Below are positions 1 to 8,900 of a stretch of DNA of 64,000 nt, one piece after another. The translations under genes were made by a program, and so were the position numbers. The stretch covers positions 124,001 to 188,000 of the forward strand of contig NZ_VFVL01000001.1 of assembly GCF_006442815.1 (NCBI RefSeq), given 5' to 3'. Under the pieces are notes generated by a model, which was not told the origin of the DNA, did not search any database, and worked only from the letters and a program-made list of their open reading frames with translations. This stretch comes from Mesorhizobium sp. B2-4-3 (GTDB lineage: Bacteria; Pseudomonadota; Alphaproteobacteria; Rhizobiales; Rhizobiaceae). How positions within the stretch are numbered: the first letter of the stretch is position 1; each line of letters begins with the position of its first letter.

Positions 1-7
1 TTTTCAT
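1..7 (-). CDS. 5' end of a gene cut by the window edge, probably sugar-binding protein
   Basis: Only the ATG and the next codon and a base are inside the window. They are preceded on the minus strand by a strong ribosome site (TAGGAGGAACTG, roughly 9-20), so this is a real start. It lies 93 bases downstream of the last sugar permease gene in the same direction. The operon otherwise lacks a solute-binding protein, so that is the likely product. The identity is inferred from context only. Confidence 0.5.
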
Positions 8-100
8 ATCAGTTCCTCCTACTGAGTCTGCGCCACTCCACGCTGGACTGGCTTCATGCTTCAATCGCTGCGACGCACTCCCCGCCGTCAGGCAATCTCG

Positions 101-949
101 TCATCGCACCGCGGCGCCCGAGACGGCCGTGACGATGTATTTCTGGAAAAACAGGTAGACGATCAGGATCGGCGCGCCGGCGAACACCGCCTGCGCCATC
201 AAGAAGCCGATGCCTTCCGACTGGGCGAAATTGGTCTGTGTCGAGGCCATGCCGACCGTCAGCGTGTACATATCCTTCTTGGTTGCCGAGATCAGCGGCC
301 ACAAATAGTCGTTCCACGCGCCGAGAAAGGTGAAGATGCCGAGGGTTGCCTGGGCGGGCACCGTGAGCGGCAAAAGAATCTTCCAGAAAGTCCTGAATCG
401 GCCGGCATTGTCCAGCATGGCGGCTTCGTCCAGCTCCTTCGGGATGGCCTTGAAATACTGGGTCATCAGGAAGACGCCGAATGAAGCCGACAGGCCCGGG
501 AGAATGAGCCCGTGATAGGTGTTGTGGAAGTTCAGCATGCTGAATATCTGATGGCGCGCGACAAGCACCGCCTGTTCCGGAACCGCCAGGCCGAAGAGCA
601 CGATCACGAACAGGACGTTTCGGCCGGGGAAATTCAGCCGTGCAAAGCCATATCCGGCAAGCGATGACAGGATCAGCGTTCCGAGCGTCAATCCTCCCGA
701 GACGATGATGCTGTTGAATACCCAGACGAACACCGACGAGGTGCCGATGGTGTTGATGTAGTTCTTCAGAGTATAGGGCGCCTGAAACACCGAATTCGGA
801 TTTGCCATCAGCTCGGCATTTTCCTTGAGCGACAGGCCGATAACCCACAGAACCGGCGCGACCATGACCAGGGAAAGCAGGATGACCAGAGCCAGCAACA
901 CGCGGTCGCCGAATGCGCGTCCCTTGATGGAAATGGCTGGAGCCCTCAT
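101..949 (-). CDS. Carbohydrate ABC transporter permease, MalG-type
   Basis: Inner-membrane permease of 282 residues, the usual length for the MalG/LacG family. It has an N-terminal membrane segment (LLALVILLSLVMVAPVLWV) and the cytoplasmic EAA loop near residues 170-195 (EAAMLDNAGRF), which docks on the ATPase. The start overlaps the stop of the upstream permease as ATGA, so the two are translationally coupled and should form a heterodimer. The operon also encodes an arabinofuranosidase, so the substrate is probably an arabinose-containing oligosaccharide; that specificity is inferred. Confidence 0.9.
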   Translation of the reverse strand: MRAPAISIKGRAFGDRVLLALVILLSLVMVAPVLWVIGLSLKENAELMANPNSVFQAPYTLKNYINTIGTSSVFVWVFNSIIVSGGLTLGTLILSSLAGYGFARLNFPGRNVLFVIVLFGLAVPEQAVLVARHQIFSMLNFHNTYHGLILPGLSASFGVFLMTQYFKAIPKELDEAAMLDNAGRFRTFWKILLPLTVPAQATLGIFTFLGAWNDYLWPLISATKKDMYTLTVGMASTQTNFAQSEGIGFLMAQAVFAGAPILIVYLFFQKYIVTAVSGAAVR

Positions 950-1881
950 GCCTGACCTGCCTTGTTGCGCGTGACCAGGTACTGGGCCATGGCCGCCATC
1001 AGGATGAGGATGAACAGCACCTCCGAAGCCGCGGCACCCATGCCGAGATCCCAGCGGCGGAACGCGGTGTCGTAGATGTAGAGCACGATCGGCTTGGTCA
1101 GGTTATTCGGACCGCCGCGTGTCATCAGCCAGGCCTGGCCGCACAACTGGAACTGCAGCACGATCTGGACGATGACCACCAGGACGAAGGTACGTTTGAT
1201 CGACGGCAGCGTAATCGAGCGCAACGTCTGCCAGCGATTGGCATTGTCCAGGGCTGCCGCTTCGTAAATATCCTGCGGAATCTGCTGGAGGGCCGAGAGA
1301 AAGAGCATCATCGGCAGGCCGATGCACCACCAGACGGTGGCAATGGCGATGCCGATCATCGCCAGGCTGGGATCCGAAATGAAGGCCGGTGCCGTTGCGC
1401 CGAACCATCCGTAGATCGTCGACAGAAGGCCGACATTCGGAATGAACACGATGCGCCAGATCAGTGTGACGATCGTGACCGACAGCACCGAGGAAGAAAA
1501 GAACAGGGTCCGCAGCACCGCGGCAGTACGGGTGCGGCGGTTGAGGCAAAGCGCGAGAAAAAGGCCGATCAGCGCCAAGGTCGGAACGGTAAGGAGCACG
1601 AAGTAGAAGGTATTCCAGACCGATTGCAGGAACACCTTGTCGTGAAACAGCCTGATATAGTTGCCGAAACCGACGAAGTTTCCGGATGAGAAAGTGTCGG
1701 CCTTGTGGAAGCTCAGCCACATTCCCCAGAACAGCGGGACCAGCAGAAGCGTCGTGAAGAAGAACAGGAACGGCGCGACGAAAATGAAGTTTCGCCATTG
1801 CGGTGCGTAGATATCGACGCTGGCAGCTCCGAAGCTGGCGGCCGGAAGCGCGGTCCGCGGCGTCGCCCGTCGGTCACCCAT
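946..1881 (-). CDS. Carbohydrate ABC transporter permease, MalF/UgpA-type
   Basis: Permease of 311 residues, partner of the downstream MalG-type protein. I chose the ATG at 1881 (MGDRRATP) because the longer open frame to 2250 lies inside the ATPase gene. From 1881 the gene begins one base after the ATPase stop codon. Membrane segments start near residue 32 (FIFVAPFLFFFTTLLLVPL). The EAA loop is EAAALDNANRW, about 80 residues from the C-terminus. No ribosome site other than coupling to the ATPase stop is evident. Confidence 0.9.
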   Translation of the reverse strand: MGDRRATPRTALPAASFGAASVDIYAPQWRNFIFVAPFLFFFTTLLLVPLFWGMWLSFHKADTFSSGNFVGFGNYIRLFHDKVFLQSVWNTFYFVLLTVPTLALIGLFLALCLNRRTRTAAVLRTLFFSSSVLSVTIVTLIWRIVFIPNVGLLSTIYGWFGATAPAFISDPSLAMIGIAIATVWWCIGLPMMLFLSALQQIPQDIYEAAALDNANRWQTLRSITLPSIKRTFVLVVIVQIVLQFQLCGQAWLMTRGGPNNLTKPIVLYIYDTAFRRWDLGMGAAASEVLFILILMAAMAQYLVTRNKAGQA

Positions 1882-1882
1882 G

Positions 1883-2974
1883 TCACACCTCCCTCGCGTG
1901 CCAGGCGCGACCGGTCTCGCCGAACAGATGCGATTTCCGGCCGTCGAAGGCGAGCCCGACCTTGTCGCCGACCGCGACGCGGCTGTTGCCAACATCCGAG
2001 CCGACGATCTGCTGGCCATCGCCAAGCCGGGCGTAGACCAAGGTGCGTTCGCCGAGCCGCTCAAGCACATCGACCACGCCGTCGGCATTGCCCTGTCCGG
2101 CGGCAACGATGCGCACGTCTTCCGAACGGATACCGAAAGTGCATTTGCCATCGATCGTCTGGTTGGAGGCGATCTCGGTGTGAACCGATACACCGTCCGC
2201 GAATCTGGCGGTGGCATTCCTGCTCGATCTGTCGAGCGTCGCCTCAACAAAATTCATCGCCGGCGCGCCGACGAAGCCTGCGACGAATTTGGTCGCGGGG
2301 CGGTCGTAGATTTCCATGGGAGAGCCGATCTGCTCGATCTTGCGATTGTTCATGACGACAATGCGGTCGGCGAGCGTCATCGCCTCAATCTGGTCGTGGG
2401 TGACGAAGATCATCGTCGATTGCAAGCGCTGGTGCAGTTGGGCAAGCTCGATGCGGGTACGGGTCCGCAATGCCGCATCGAGATTGGAGAGCGGCTCGTC
2501 GAACAGGAAGGCCTTCGGCTCCTTGACGATCGCACGGCCGATGGCGACGCGCTGCCGCTGGCCGCCGGAGAGCTGGCCCGGCTTGCGCTCGAGCAAGTGC
2601 TCCATTTCGAGGATGCGGGCGCTCTCCTTTATCCGCGCGTCGATGACGTCGCGCGGCATGCCGATATTCTCAAGCCCGAATGCCATATTGTCGCGCACGC
2701 TCATATGCGGATAAAGCGCGTAGGACTGGAACACCATGGCAATGCCGCGCTTGCCCGGCGGCAGATGATCGATACGTTCGTTGTTGATGGCTATCTCGCC
2801 GGTATCGACAGTTTCGAGGCCCGCGATCATGCGCAGAAGCGTCGATTTCCCGCAGCCGGACGGCCCGAGAAACACGATGAATTCGCGTGCCTTGATGGAG
2901 AGCGACAGATCATCCAGCACCATCATGGCACCGAAATGCTTGCTCACATTCCTGATCTCAATATCGGCCGTCAC
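1883..2974 (-). CDS. Sugar ABC transporter ATP-binding protein, MsmX/UgpC-type
   Basis: Cytoplasmic ATPase of 363 residues that powers the two permeases downstream. It shows Walker A GPSGCGKST, signature LSGGQRQR, Walker B AFLFDEPLSNLDA and the switch histidine in THDQIEA. About 120 C-terminal residues form the regulatory TOBE-type region usual in this family. I prefer the GTG at 2974 because GAGGAGG lies six bases upstream of it; an ATG in frame at 3010 has no such site. The order arabinofuranosidase-ATPase-permease-permease on one strand indicates one operon. Confidence 0.9.
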   Translation of the reverse strand: MTADIEIRNVSKHFGAMMVLDDLSLSIKAREFIVFLGPSGCGKSTLLRMIAGLETVDTGEIAINNERIDHLPPGKRGIAMVFQSYALYPHMSVRDNMAFGLENIGMPRDVIDARIKESARILEMEHLLERKPGQLSGGQRQRVAIGRAIVKEPKAFLFDEPLSNLDAALRTRTRIELAQLHQRLQSTMIFVTHDQIEAMTLADRIVVMNNRKIEQIGSPMEIYDRPATKFVAGFVGAPAMNFVEATLDRSSRNATARFADGVSVHTEIASNQTIDGKCTFGIRSEDVRIVAAGQGNADGVVDVLERLGERTLVYARLGDGQQIVGSDVGNSRVAVGDKVGLAFDGRKSHLFGETGRAWHAREV

Positions 2975-3010
2975 GTCGAGCTCCTCCTCAGCCCATGCAC
3001 TTTCCGACAA

Positions 3011-3038
3011 TCCGCCTGAAGTCAGAGCTTCAGGCGGA
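3011..3038 (-). other. Perfect 11-bp hairpin over the arabinofuranosidase stop codon
   Basis: TCCGCCTGAAG (3011-3021) and CTTCAGGCGGA (3028-3038) are perfect inverted repeats around a six-base loop. The stop codon of the arabinofuranosidase gene starts the loop. No T-run follows, so it is more likely an mRNA processing or stability element that separates enzyme and transporter expression than a full terminator. Confidence 0.55.
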
Positions 3039-4533
3039 TCATCTGGTAGGAATAGGCCGGCAGCGAAAGGCGGAGCTTGCCGCCCGCCACCGAGGCCCCG
3101 GTCCCTTTCCTGGGGCCGACATTGCCGGGGTCCTCGGCAGAATTGACGGCTTTCAGATTCGCATGCGTCATCACCTGGTGATCGACGATGTCGGCCGCGC
3201 CGAAGCCGGTGATGTCGATCACGGTTTCGATTGCCTCGCTCGAATGGCGGTTGATGGCAAAGAAGGTGACATGTCCGGTTTCCGTATCATGCACGCCGGC
3301 GACGTCGACATATGAAACGTCGCCGGCGACCGTGGAGCTGTAGGTCGGGCTTGCCACCTTGAGATCCAGCGCATTGCCGCGGCCGTAGATGGAGGCATAG
3401 AGATAAGGATAGAAGATCGTCTGACGCCATGCCGGGCCGTTGGGAACGGTCATGATCGGCGCGATGACGTTGACCAGTTGCGCCAGGCACGCGATCTTGA
3501 CCACGTCTGAACGACGGATGAAGGTATTGAGGATCAGGCCGACCTGCAGAACGTCCTCGAAATTGTAGATGTCTTCGAGCAATGGCGGGGCGAAGGGCCA
3601 GCCCTCATTGCCGCCAAGGATCTTCTTGTCCTGCTCCTTGGAATGGTACCAGACGTTCCATTCGTCGAACGAGATGTAGACCTGCTTCTTGGAGCGCTTC
3701 TTGGCTTTGATATAATCGATGACGCCGGCGACCGAGACAATGTAAGCGTCTAGCTTCTCGCTCATGGCAAGATAGTTCGGCGCGTCATTGGCTTCATTTT
3801 CGAAATACATGTGCAGCGAGATGTAATCCACCTCGTTGTAAGTATGATCGAGAACGGTCGCTTCCCATTCCGGGTATGTCGGCATCTTGGCATTCGATGA
3901 GCCGCAGACCACGAGTTCGAGTGACTTGGAGAAGGCACGCATCGCCTTGGCGGTCTCGTGGGCCAGGCGGCCATACTCGTCGGCGGTCTTGTGGCCGATC
4001 TGCCAGGGGCCGTCCATCTCGTTGCCAAGACACCAGAGCTTGACGTCAAAGGGCTCCTTGCGGCCGTTGGCGATGCGCTTGTCGCTCCACTCGCTGCCGC
4101 CGGGATGATTGGTGTATTCCAGGAAGTTGCGGGCCTCATCGAGGCCACGCGAGCCGAGATTGACGGCCAGCATCATCTCGGTGTTGGCCGAGGCGCACCA
4201 GTCGGCAAATTCATGCAGGCCGACTTCATTGCTTTCCGACGTATGCCAGGCAAGGTCAAGGCGCACCGGGCGCCCTTCCTTGGGGCCGACGCCATCTTCC
4301 CAGTTGTAGGCGGATACGAAATTGCCGCCGGGATAGCGGACGATCGGAACCTTGAGTTCCTTGACGAGATCGATGACGTCGCGACGCATGCCATTGTCAT
4401 CCGCCGTCGCATGACCCGGCTCATAGATACCGGTGTAAACCGCCCGCCCGAGATGCTCGATGAAGGATCCATAGAGCCTCGGATCGATCTTCGAGACGAC
4501 ATAGTGCGGATGCGCCGTGACGGCTGCCTTCAT
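3022..4533 (-). CDS. Alpha-L-arabinofuranosidase, GH51
   Basis: Glycoside hydrolase of 503 residues that releases terminal L-arabinofuranose from arabinan or arabinoxylan oligosaccharides. The TIM-barrel motifs of GH51 are clear. CLGNEMDGPWQ carries the acid/base (Glu about 172) and ISFDEWNVWYH the nucleophile (Glu about 291); YPGGNFVSAYNWEDGVGP is also typical. A C-terminal beta domain follows. There is no signal peptide, so it works on imported oligosaccharides. The start at 4533 has GGAGGA four bases upstream; the in-frame extension to 4554 lacks one. It is first in the transport operon. Confidence 0.93.
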   Translation of the reverse strand: MKAAVTAHPHYVVSKIDPRLYGSFIEHLGRAVYTGIYEPGHATADDNGMRRDVIDLVKELKVPIVRYPGGNFVSAYNWEDGVGPKEGRPVRLDLAWHTSESNEVGLHEFADWCASANTEMMLAVNLGSRGLDEARNFLEYTNHPGGSEWSDKRIANGRKEPFDVKLWCLGNEMDGPWQIGHKTADEYGRLAHETAKAMRAFSKSLELVVCGSSNAKMPTYPEWEATVLDHTYNEVDYISLHMYFENEANDAPNYLAMSEKLDAYIVSVAGVIDYIKAKKRSKKQVYISFDEWNVWYHSKEQDKKILGGNEGWPFAPPLLEDIYNFEDVLQVGLILNTFIRRSDVVKIACLAQLVNVIAPIMTVPNGPAWRQTIFYPYLYASIYGRGNALDLKVASPTYSSTVAGDVSYVDVAGVHDTETGHVTFFAINRHSSEAIETVIDITGFGAADIVDHQVMTHANLKAVNSAEDPGNVGPRKGTGASVAGGKLRLSLPAYSYQMIRLKL

Positions 4534-4560
4534 GCATTCCTCCAACAATATCACAAATTA

Positions 4561-4572
4561 TGATTTAAATCA
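4561..4572. promoter_or_regulatory. Palindrome TGATTTAAATCA upstream of the arabinofuranosidase
   Basis: A perfect 12-bp palindrome 28 bases before the GH51 start. Its half-sites TGATT/AATCA also occur in the palindrome upstream of the ArsR-type gene (5696-5710). It is a candidate operator for that regulator; binding is inferred. Confidence 0.4.
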
Positions 4573-4716
4573 CCTTGTTCGATATCAAAGGGGAGCGGCG
4601 CACGTTCGTCAAGTCAAAAACAGCCAAATGTCTGACAATTGAACGGCACCTTCGATCGTCAATGGAGGCAAACGTCTGAAATTGCTGCACTATCCTTGAA
4701 ACCCGATTTGATGATA

Positions 4717-5643
4717 TCAACCTGTCTTGATTCTGAGCAGAATGTCCTGATCGTAATTTCCAAACCCCTTGCCGAAAATATTGATTCCGCCGGGACGCTC
4801 GGCATCGTCCTTCACACCGATACGAACTCGGATTGAATGATGGCCTTTGAGATCAAGGGCGGCGAGGCTGGTCTCGGAAATCCTGACCCCGTCGACATAG
4901 GTGCCGTCAGCGGAAATTCGCCAGTTCTTCAGCTTGCCATATTGCGAGCCCTTGAGCTTCCACCAGGAGGGCGTGAAGACGCCGCGCTTGTCGCCGAAAT
5001 CGCCGGGCGATGTCCAGGTGCCGACATCGATGCCATTGATCGTCAGCGTGATGTCGGAGGGCCAGTCAGCGCTGGTGCCCGGCACCTCCGAGGACAGTTC
5101 CATCACCACTTCAAGTTCAGTGATCTCGGCATTGGCGAGCTTGGCATTGTTGGGAAACTGGTACTCGACAAAGCCGCGCGTGAACCACAGCAGCCCGGCT
5201 TTCATACGGTCCGGATCGAGGAAAGTGTGCGGCACGTCGAGCAGACCGATGATTCCGTCCGGAGAACACAGGCCGCAGGGCGCCGTCACCTCGAAGCCAG
5301 TGTAGAGCCCGATCGGCATCGACACTTCGATGGCATTGTTCTTGACCGCGCGATACTCGCTCTTGAACACTACGAGCACTTCCTCGGCGGTCGGATAACA
5401 GATCTTCTGGCTGCCCTTCTTAGCCTTCTGGTTCTCGGTGCGAATCAGGCCCGCATCCTCGAGCACCTGGATATTGGTGGAGACAGTCGATTGCGGCAGC
5501 GACAGCACGGCGGCGATGTCGTTGACATTCATCGGCCCCTTCTCATGCAGCAGCTTCAGCACGGAGATGCGTGCCAAAGAGGCCAGCCCCTTGAGGACGG
5601 CGATGCCTTCCTCAGGTTCGATCACCAGAAAATTGCGACTCAT
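4717..5643 (-). CDS. ArsR-type transcriptional regulator with large C-terminal domain
   Basis: Protein of 308 residues from the ATG at 5643. Residues 1-90 form an ArsR/winged-helix domain (ARISVLKLLHEKGPMNVND, then the recognition region LPQSTVSTNIQVLEDAGLI). The remaining 210 residues are far longer than in metal-sensing ArsR proteins, have no cysteine metal site I can see, and look beta-rich, so they may sense a sugar ligand. It precedes the GH51/ABC genes on the same strand with a 183-base gap and is their probable local regulator. An upstream in-frame start at 5709 exists but would overlap the candidate operator. Confidence 0.75.
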   Translation of the reverse strand: MSRNFLVIEPEEGIAVLKGLASLARISVLKLLHEKGPMNVNDIAAVLSLPQSTVSTNIQVLEDAGLIRTENQKAKKGSQKICYPTAEEVLVVFKSEYRAVKNNAIEVSMPIGLYTGFEVTAPCGLCSPDGIIGLLDVPHTFLDPDRMKAGLLWFTRGFVEYQFPNNAKLANAEITELEVVMELSSEVPGTSADWPSDITLTINGIDVGTWTSPGDFGDKRGVFTPSWWKLKGSQYGKLKNWRISADGTYVDGVRISETSLAALDLKGHHSIRVRIGVKDDAERPGGINIFGKGFGNYDQDILLRIKTG

Positions 5644-5695
5644 GGATTTCCAGCCTATGCAATCCGTACCCGAAATCAGCTTGTATATCGGGATA

Positions 5696-5710
5696 ATTGA
5701 TTCAATCAAT
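5696..5710. promoter_or_regulatory. Inverted repeat ATTGATT-C-AATCAAT upstream of the ArsR-type gene
   Basis: A perfect 7-1-7 dyad 53 bases upstream of the regulator start. It shares the TGATT/AATCA half-sites with 4561-4572, which fits autoregulation plus control of the arabinoside operon. This is inferred from symmetry only. Confidence 0.45.
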
Positions 5711-5929
5711 GCGGCGGCGGCACTCCATGCTACTTTTGGGTTGAGCGACCGCGATGGAGGCCATTTCTCATCACATCGCCCATGATGAGAGCACGAAATT
5801 CAAGAACAGCCGTCTGATCGAGGAGTTTTTGGGGTGCGGGTTGTCCAGTACCACCTGCTTACTGGCGCGATGTGCCTGTAAGGAATCTTCGGCGAGTCCA
5901 TGTCGAAGAGCTTTTAGGTCGCTTCATCG

Positions 5930-8900
5930 CTACCAGCGCACGCTGAAGCCGAGCTTTGCACCGATTGTCCGGCTGTCGCCGAAGTTTTTCAAGCTCGATT
6001 TGGCGAAGGCCTCGCCGAAGACCATGTAGCGTTCGTCGGCCCAGGAGAGCGATCCGCCGACACCCAGGCCACCCCAGAGCGGCTGGTCGTGCTCGTGGAA
6101 GGCCGTACCCGATACGTCGACATCGTTGCCATCGAGGAAGTCGTAGTAGAGGTTGGCGACGCCGTAGAGATGCGAGCGGCTCACCTTTCCCTGAGCGCCG
6201 GTCCAGGCGTCCTCATAGTCCAGCGACAGGCCGGCGCGGCCGGTCAGGACATCGCTGCCGCTCAGCGATACCGCCGCGTCGAACGGATCGGTGAAGCTGT
6301 TGAAGCGCACCGCGGAATAGGAGAGCTGGGCCTGCGGCGTCAGCGTCCACTTGCCCTGCAGCGCGATCTTCTGGCCGGCCTCGATGCTCAGCGCATAGCC
6401 AAATCCGTTGTTGCCCTTGGCAAGATCGGCCCCCAGCGTGGCGGACTTCAGGTCGCTGTCATACCAGGTCACCTCGCCCTGGGCGTCGGTGTAGAAGCCG
6501 TTGTCGCCATACCAGGTCAGCGTGCCGCCAAAACCATAGCCGGTGGCCTGGACGGAGCCGACGCCGTAGATCGACGAGATGTCCGACGAGGCTGTCCCAT
6601 AATGGAAGGTGAGGCCGCCGAGAAGAATGCCGGTGGCATCCTCGTAAAGCAGCCCGTCGATGCCGGACTGCAGCTTCCACGTGGTCACGTCATAGTCGGA
6701 GACGGTGGTCGCGCTCTGCGGGCTCTGCCTTGTATGCGCCCCCTCGATGCGGGCCCAGATGGCGCTCTGGGCCGGGACGCTGCCGATCTCGTCGGCGCCC
6801 TGGCTGGCGCCGGTCCAGGAGCGGTTGCCGACGCGCTGCTGCAGGGTGCCGAGTTCGTTGAGGCTCTGCAGCACGCCGGGATAGGCCTCATAGATCGGCA
6901 CGGCCGGCGAATAGAGCGGATTGTTGATCAGCGCCGAGCGGAGATACCAGTCGCCGTCGGCCGGTGTGCTCACGCCGTTCTGGTAAAGCCGATAGGCATA
7001 GGCGCCGCTGACCACGGCCTGATCGCCCTGGAAGACATAGTCACCGGCGAGCGTGAAGCTACCGCCCGAGCTGCCATCGACATCGACGACCTTGATGCCT
7101 TCGACCGTTTGTACCCCTGCCCCGCCGACATTGGTGACCGCAAGGATCCCGGTGCCGGAGGTGCTGCCATGCACCACCAGCTTGTCGGCGGTCGAAGCAT
7201 CGCCATCGAGCGCGGCATTGAGGAAGATGGTGCCGCCGGCGCCGGTGTAGTCGCCATTGATGGTCAGCGTCGTGCCGGGCGCGCCATTGAGACGCACCGA
7301 GCCGCTGTTGTTGAGTGAGGCGACGGCCTGGTTGAAGCCACCAAGATCGAGTGTCGCGCCAGAAGCAACGGTGAATGCAGAGCCGGAGCCCAGCGCGTCC
7401 GCCGCGCCCGCCGCAAGCTTGCCCTGCTGGACAGAGGTGGGCCCCGAGAAGGTCGAGCCTGCCGCCGTCAGGACAAGCGTGCCATCGCCTGCCTTGGTGA
7501 AGGCGCCCGAGCCGCTCAGCGCGCCATTCACGGTCAAGGTCGTGCCGGCCGCTGTCGAGATGGTGCCTGCGCTCATCACGCTCATGTCACGCGACGTGGC
7601 GAAGCTGCTCGTCGTGCCGAGCGTGCCGCCATCGAAGCTGAGCGCGCCGGCGGCATCGCCCAGATTGGCGTCCTGTGAGACCTGCAACGTGCCGCCATTG
7701 ACCGCGGTGCCGCCCGTATAGCTGTTGGTGCCGGTCAGGACCAGCGTGCCGCGATCCGACTTTACCAGCTGCGCGTCGCCCGAGAGAGCCGAGGCGATCG
7801 TTGCGGTCATCCCTGCGCCCGCCGCCGTGCCGTCGCCGACGACGATGCTGCTAGACGGGCCGACAAGCTCGATCCCGTCGCCTTTGACGACGTAACCGTC
7901 GGTCATGAACTGCATGCCCGATGCAGCCACCTGGCCGAGACCGTTGTCCACCGTCACCGTTCCCGCCTGGCCCGCGAAGATCGCAAAGGATGCGTCGGCG
8001 AAGCCGGCATTGGCCGTACCCGTCTCATTTGCCCAATTGTCGTTGCCGGCGGCCGACTGCCAGACGCCGTCGCCGCCATTGACCGCGCCGTTGTTCTTCG
8101 GACCGGCATTGCCGTCCCAGTAGTTGAAGGTGAGCCCTTCCGTGTTGACGAGGTTCACCTGGTGGTCGATCGAGGTCTGGATCGAATAGCCCGACGATGG
8201 GATCGCCCCGACCACAAGCCCGTTATTGGTCAGCGTGCCGTCATAGCTGAAGACGCGGTACACGCCTGGCCCGAAGGTACCGCCGGCGCTCGCGCTGACG
8301 TTGAGCGTGCCGTCGAGCACGAGATTGCCGCCGACCGTGGTCAGGTCGTTGAGCGCCCCGCCGGCGACACCCGCCTCGCCAAACGAATAGTTGAGGACCG
8401 AGCCGCTGGACAAATGGAGATTCCCGGCGATCGCCAGCGTCCCTGGCGTGCCGTCGGCCGATCCCGGCGACAGGGATGCGCCGTCGGCAACCGTTACATC
8501 GCCGCCGATGATACCCTTGCCGCCGATGGTCGCGCCGCTTCCGACAGAGACCGCACCGGCGACCGCGCTGTTGTCGCCATCGACATAGAGGCCGCCGGCC
8601 GTGACCGTGGTTGAACCTGCGTAGCTGTTCGCGCCGGTGAGGGTGAGCGCGCCGGCGCCGGTCTTGTTGAGGCCGCCGGCGCCGGTGGCCTGGCCCGATA
8701 GGGTAAGGTCGCCGTCGGTCTGGAGCGTGCCGGTGCCCGAGGTCAGGCCAATATCGCGCGACAAGGTGAAGGCCGCGGCGGTCTCAAGCGTCGTGCCGTC
8801 GTCCAGGCTCACGCCGCCGGATGCGTCGCCGAGATTGGCGTCGGCCGAAACCTGCAGCGTGCCGCCCTTGATGGCGGTGCCGCCGCTATAGCTGTTGGTG

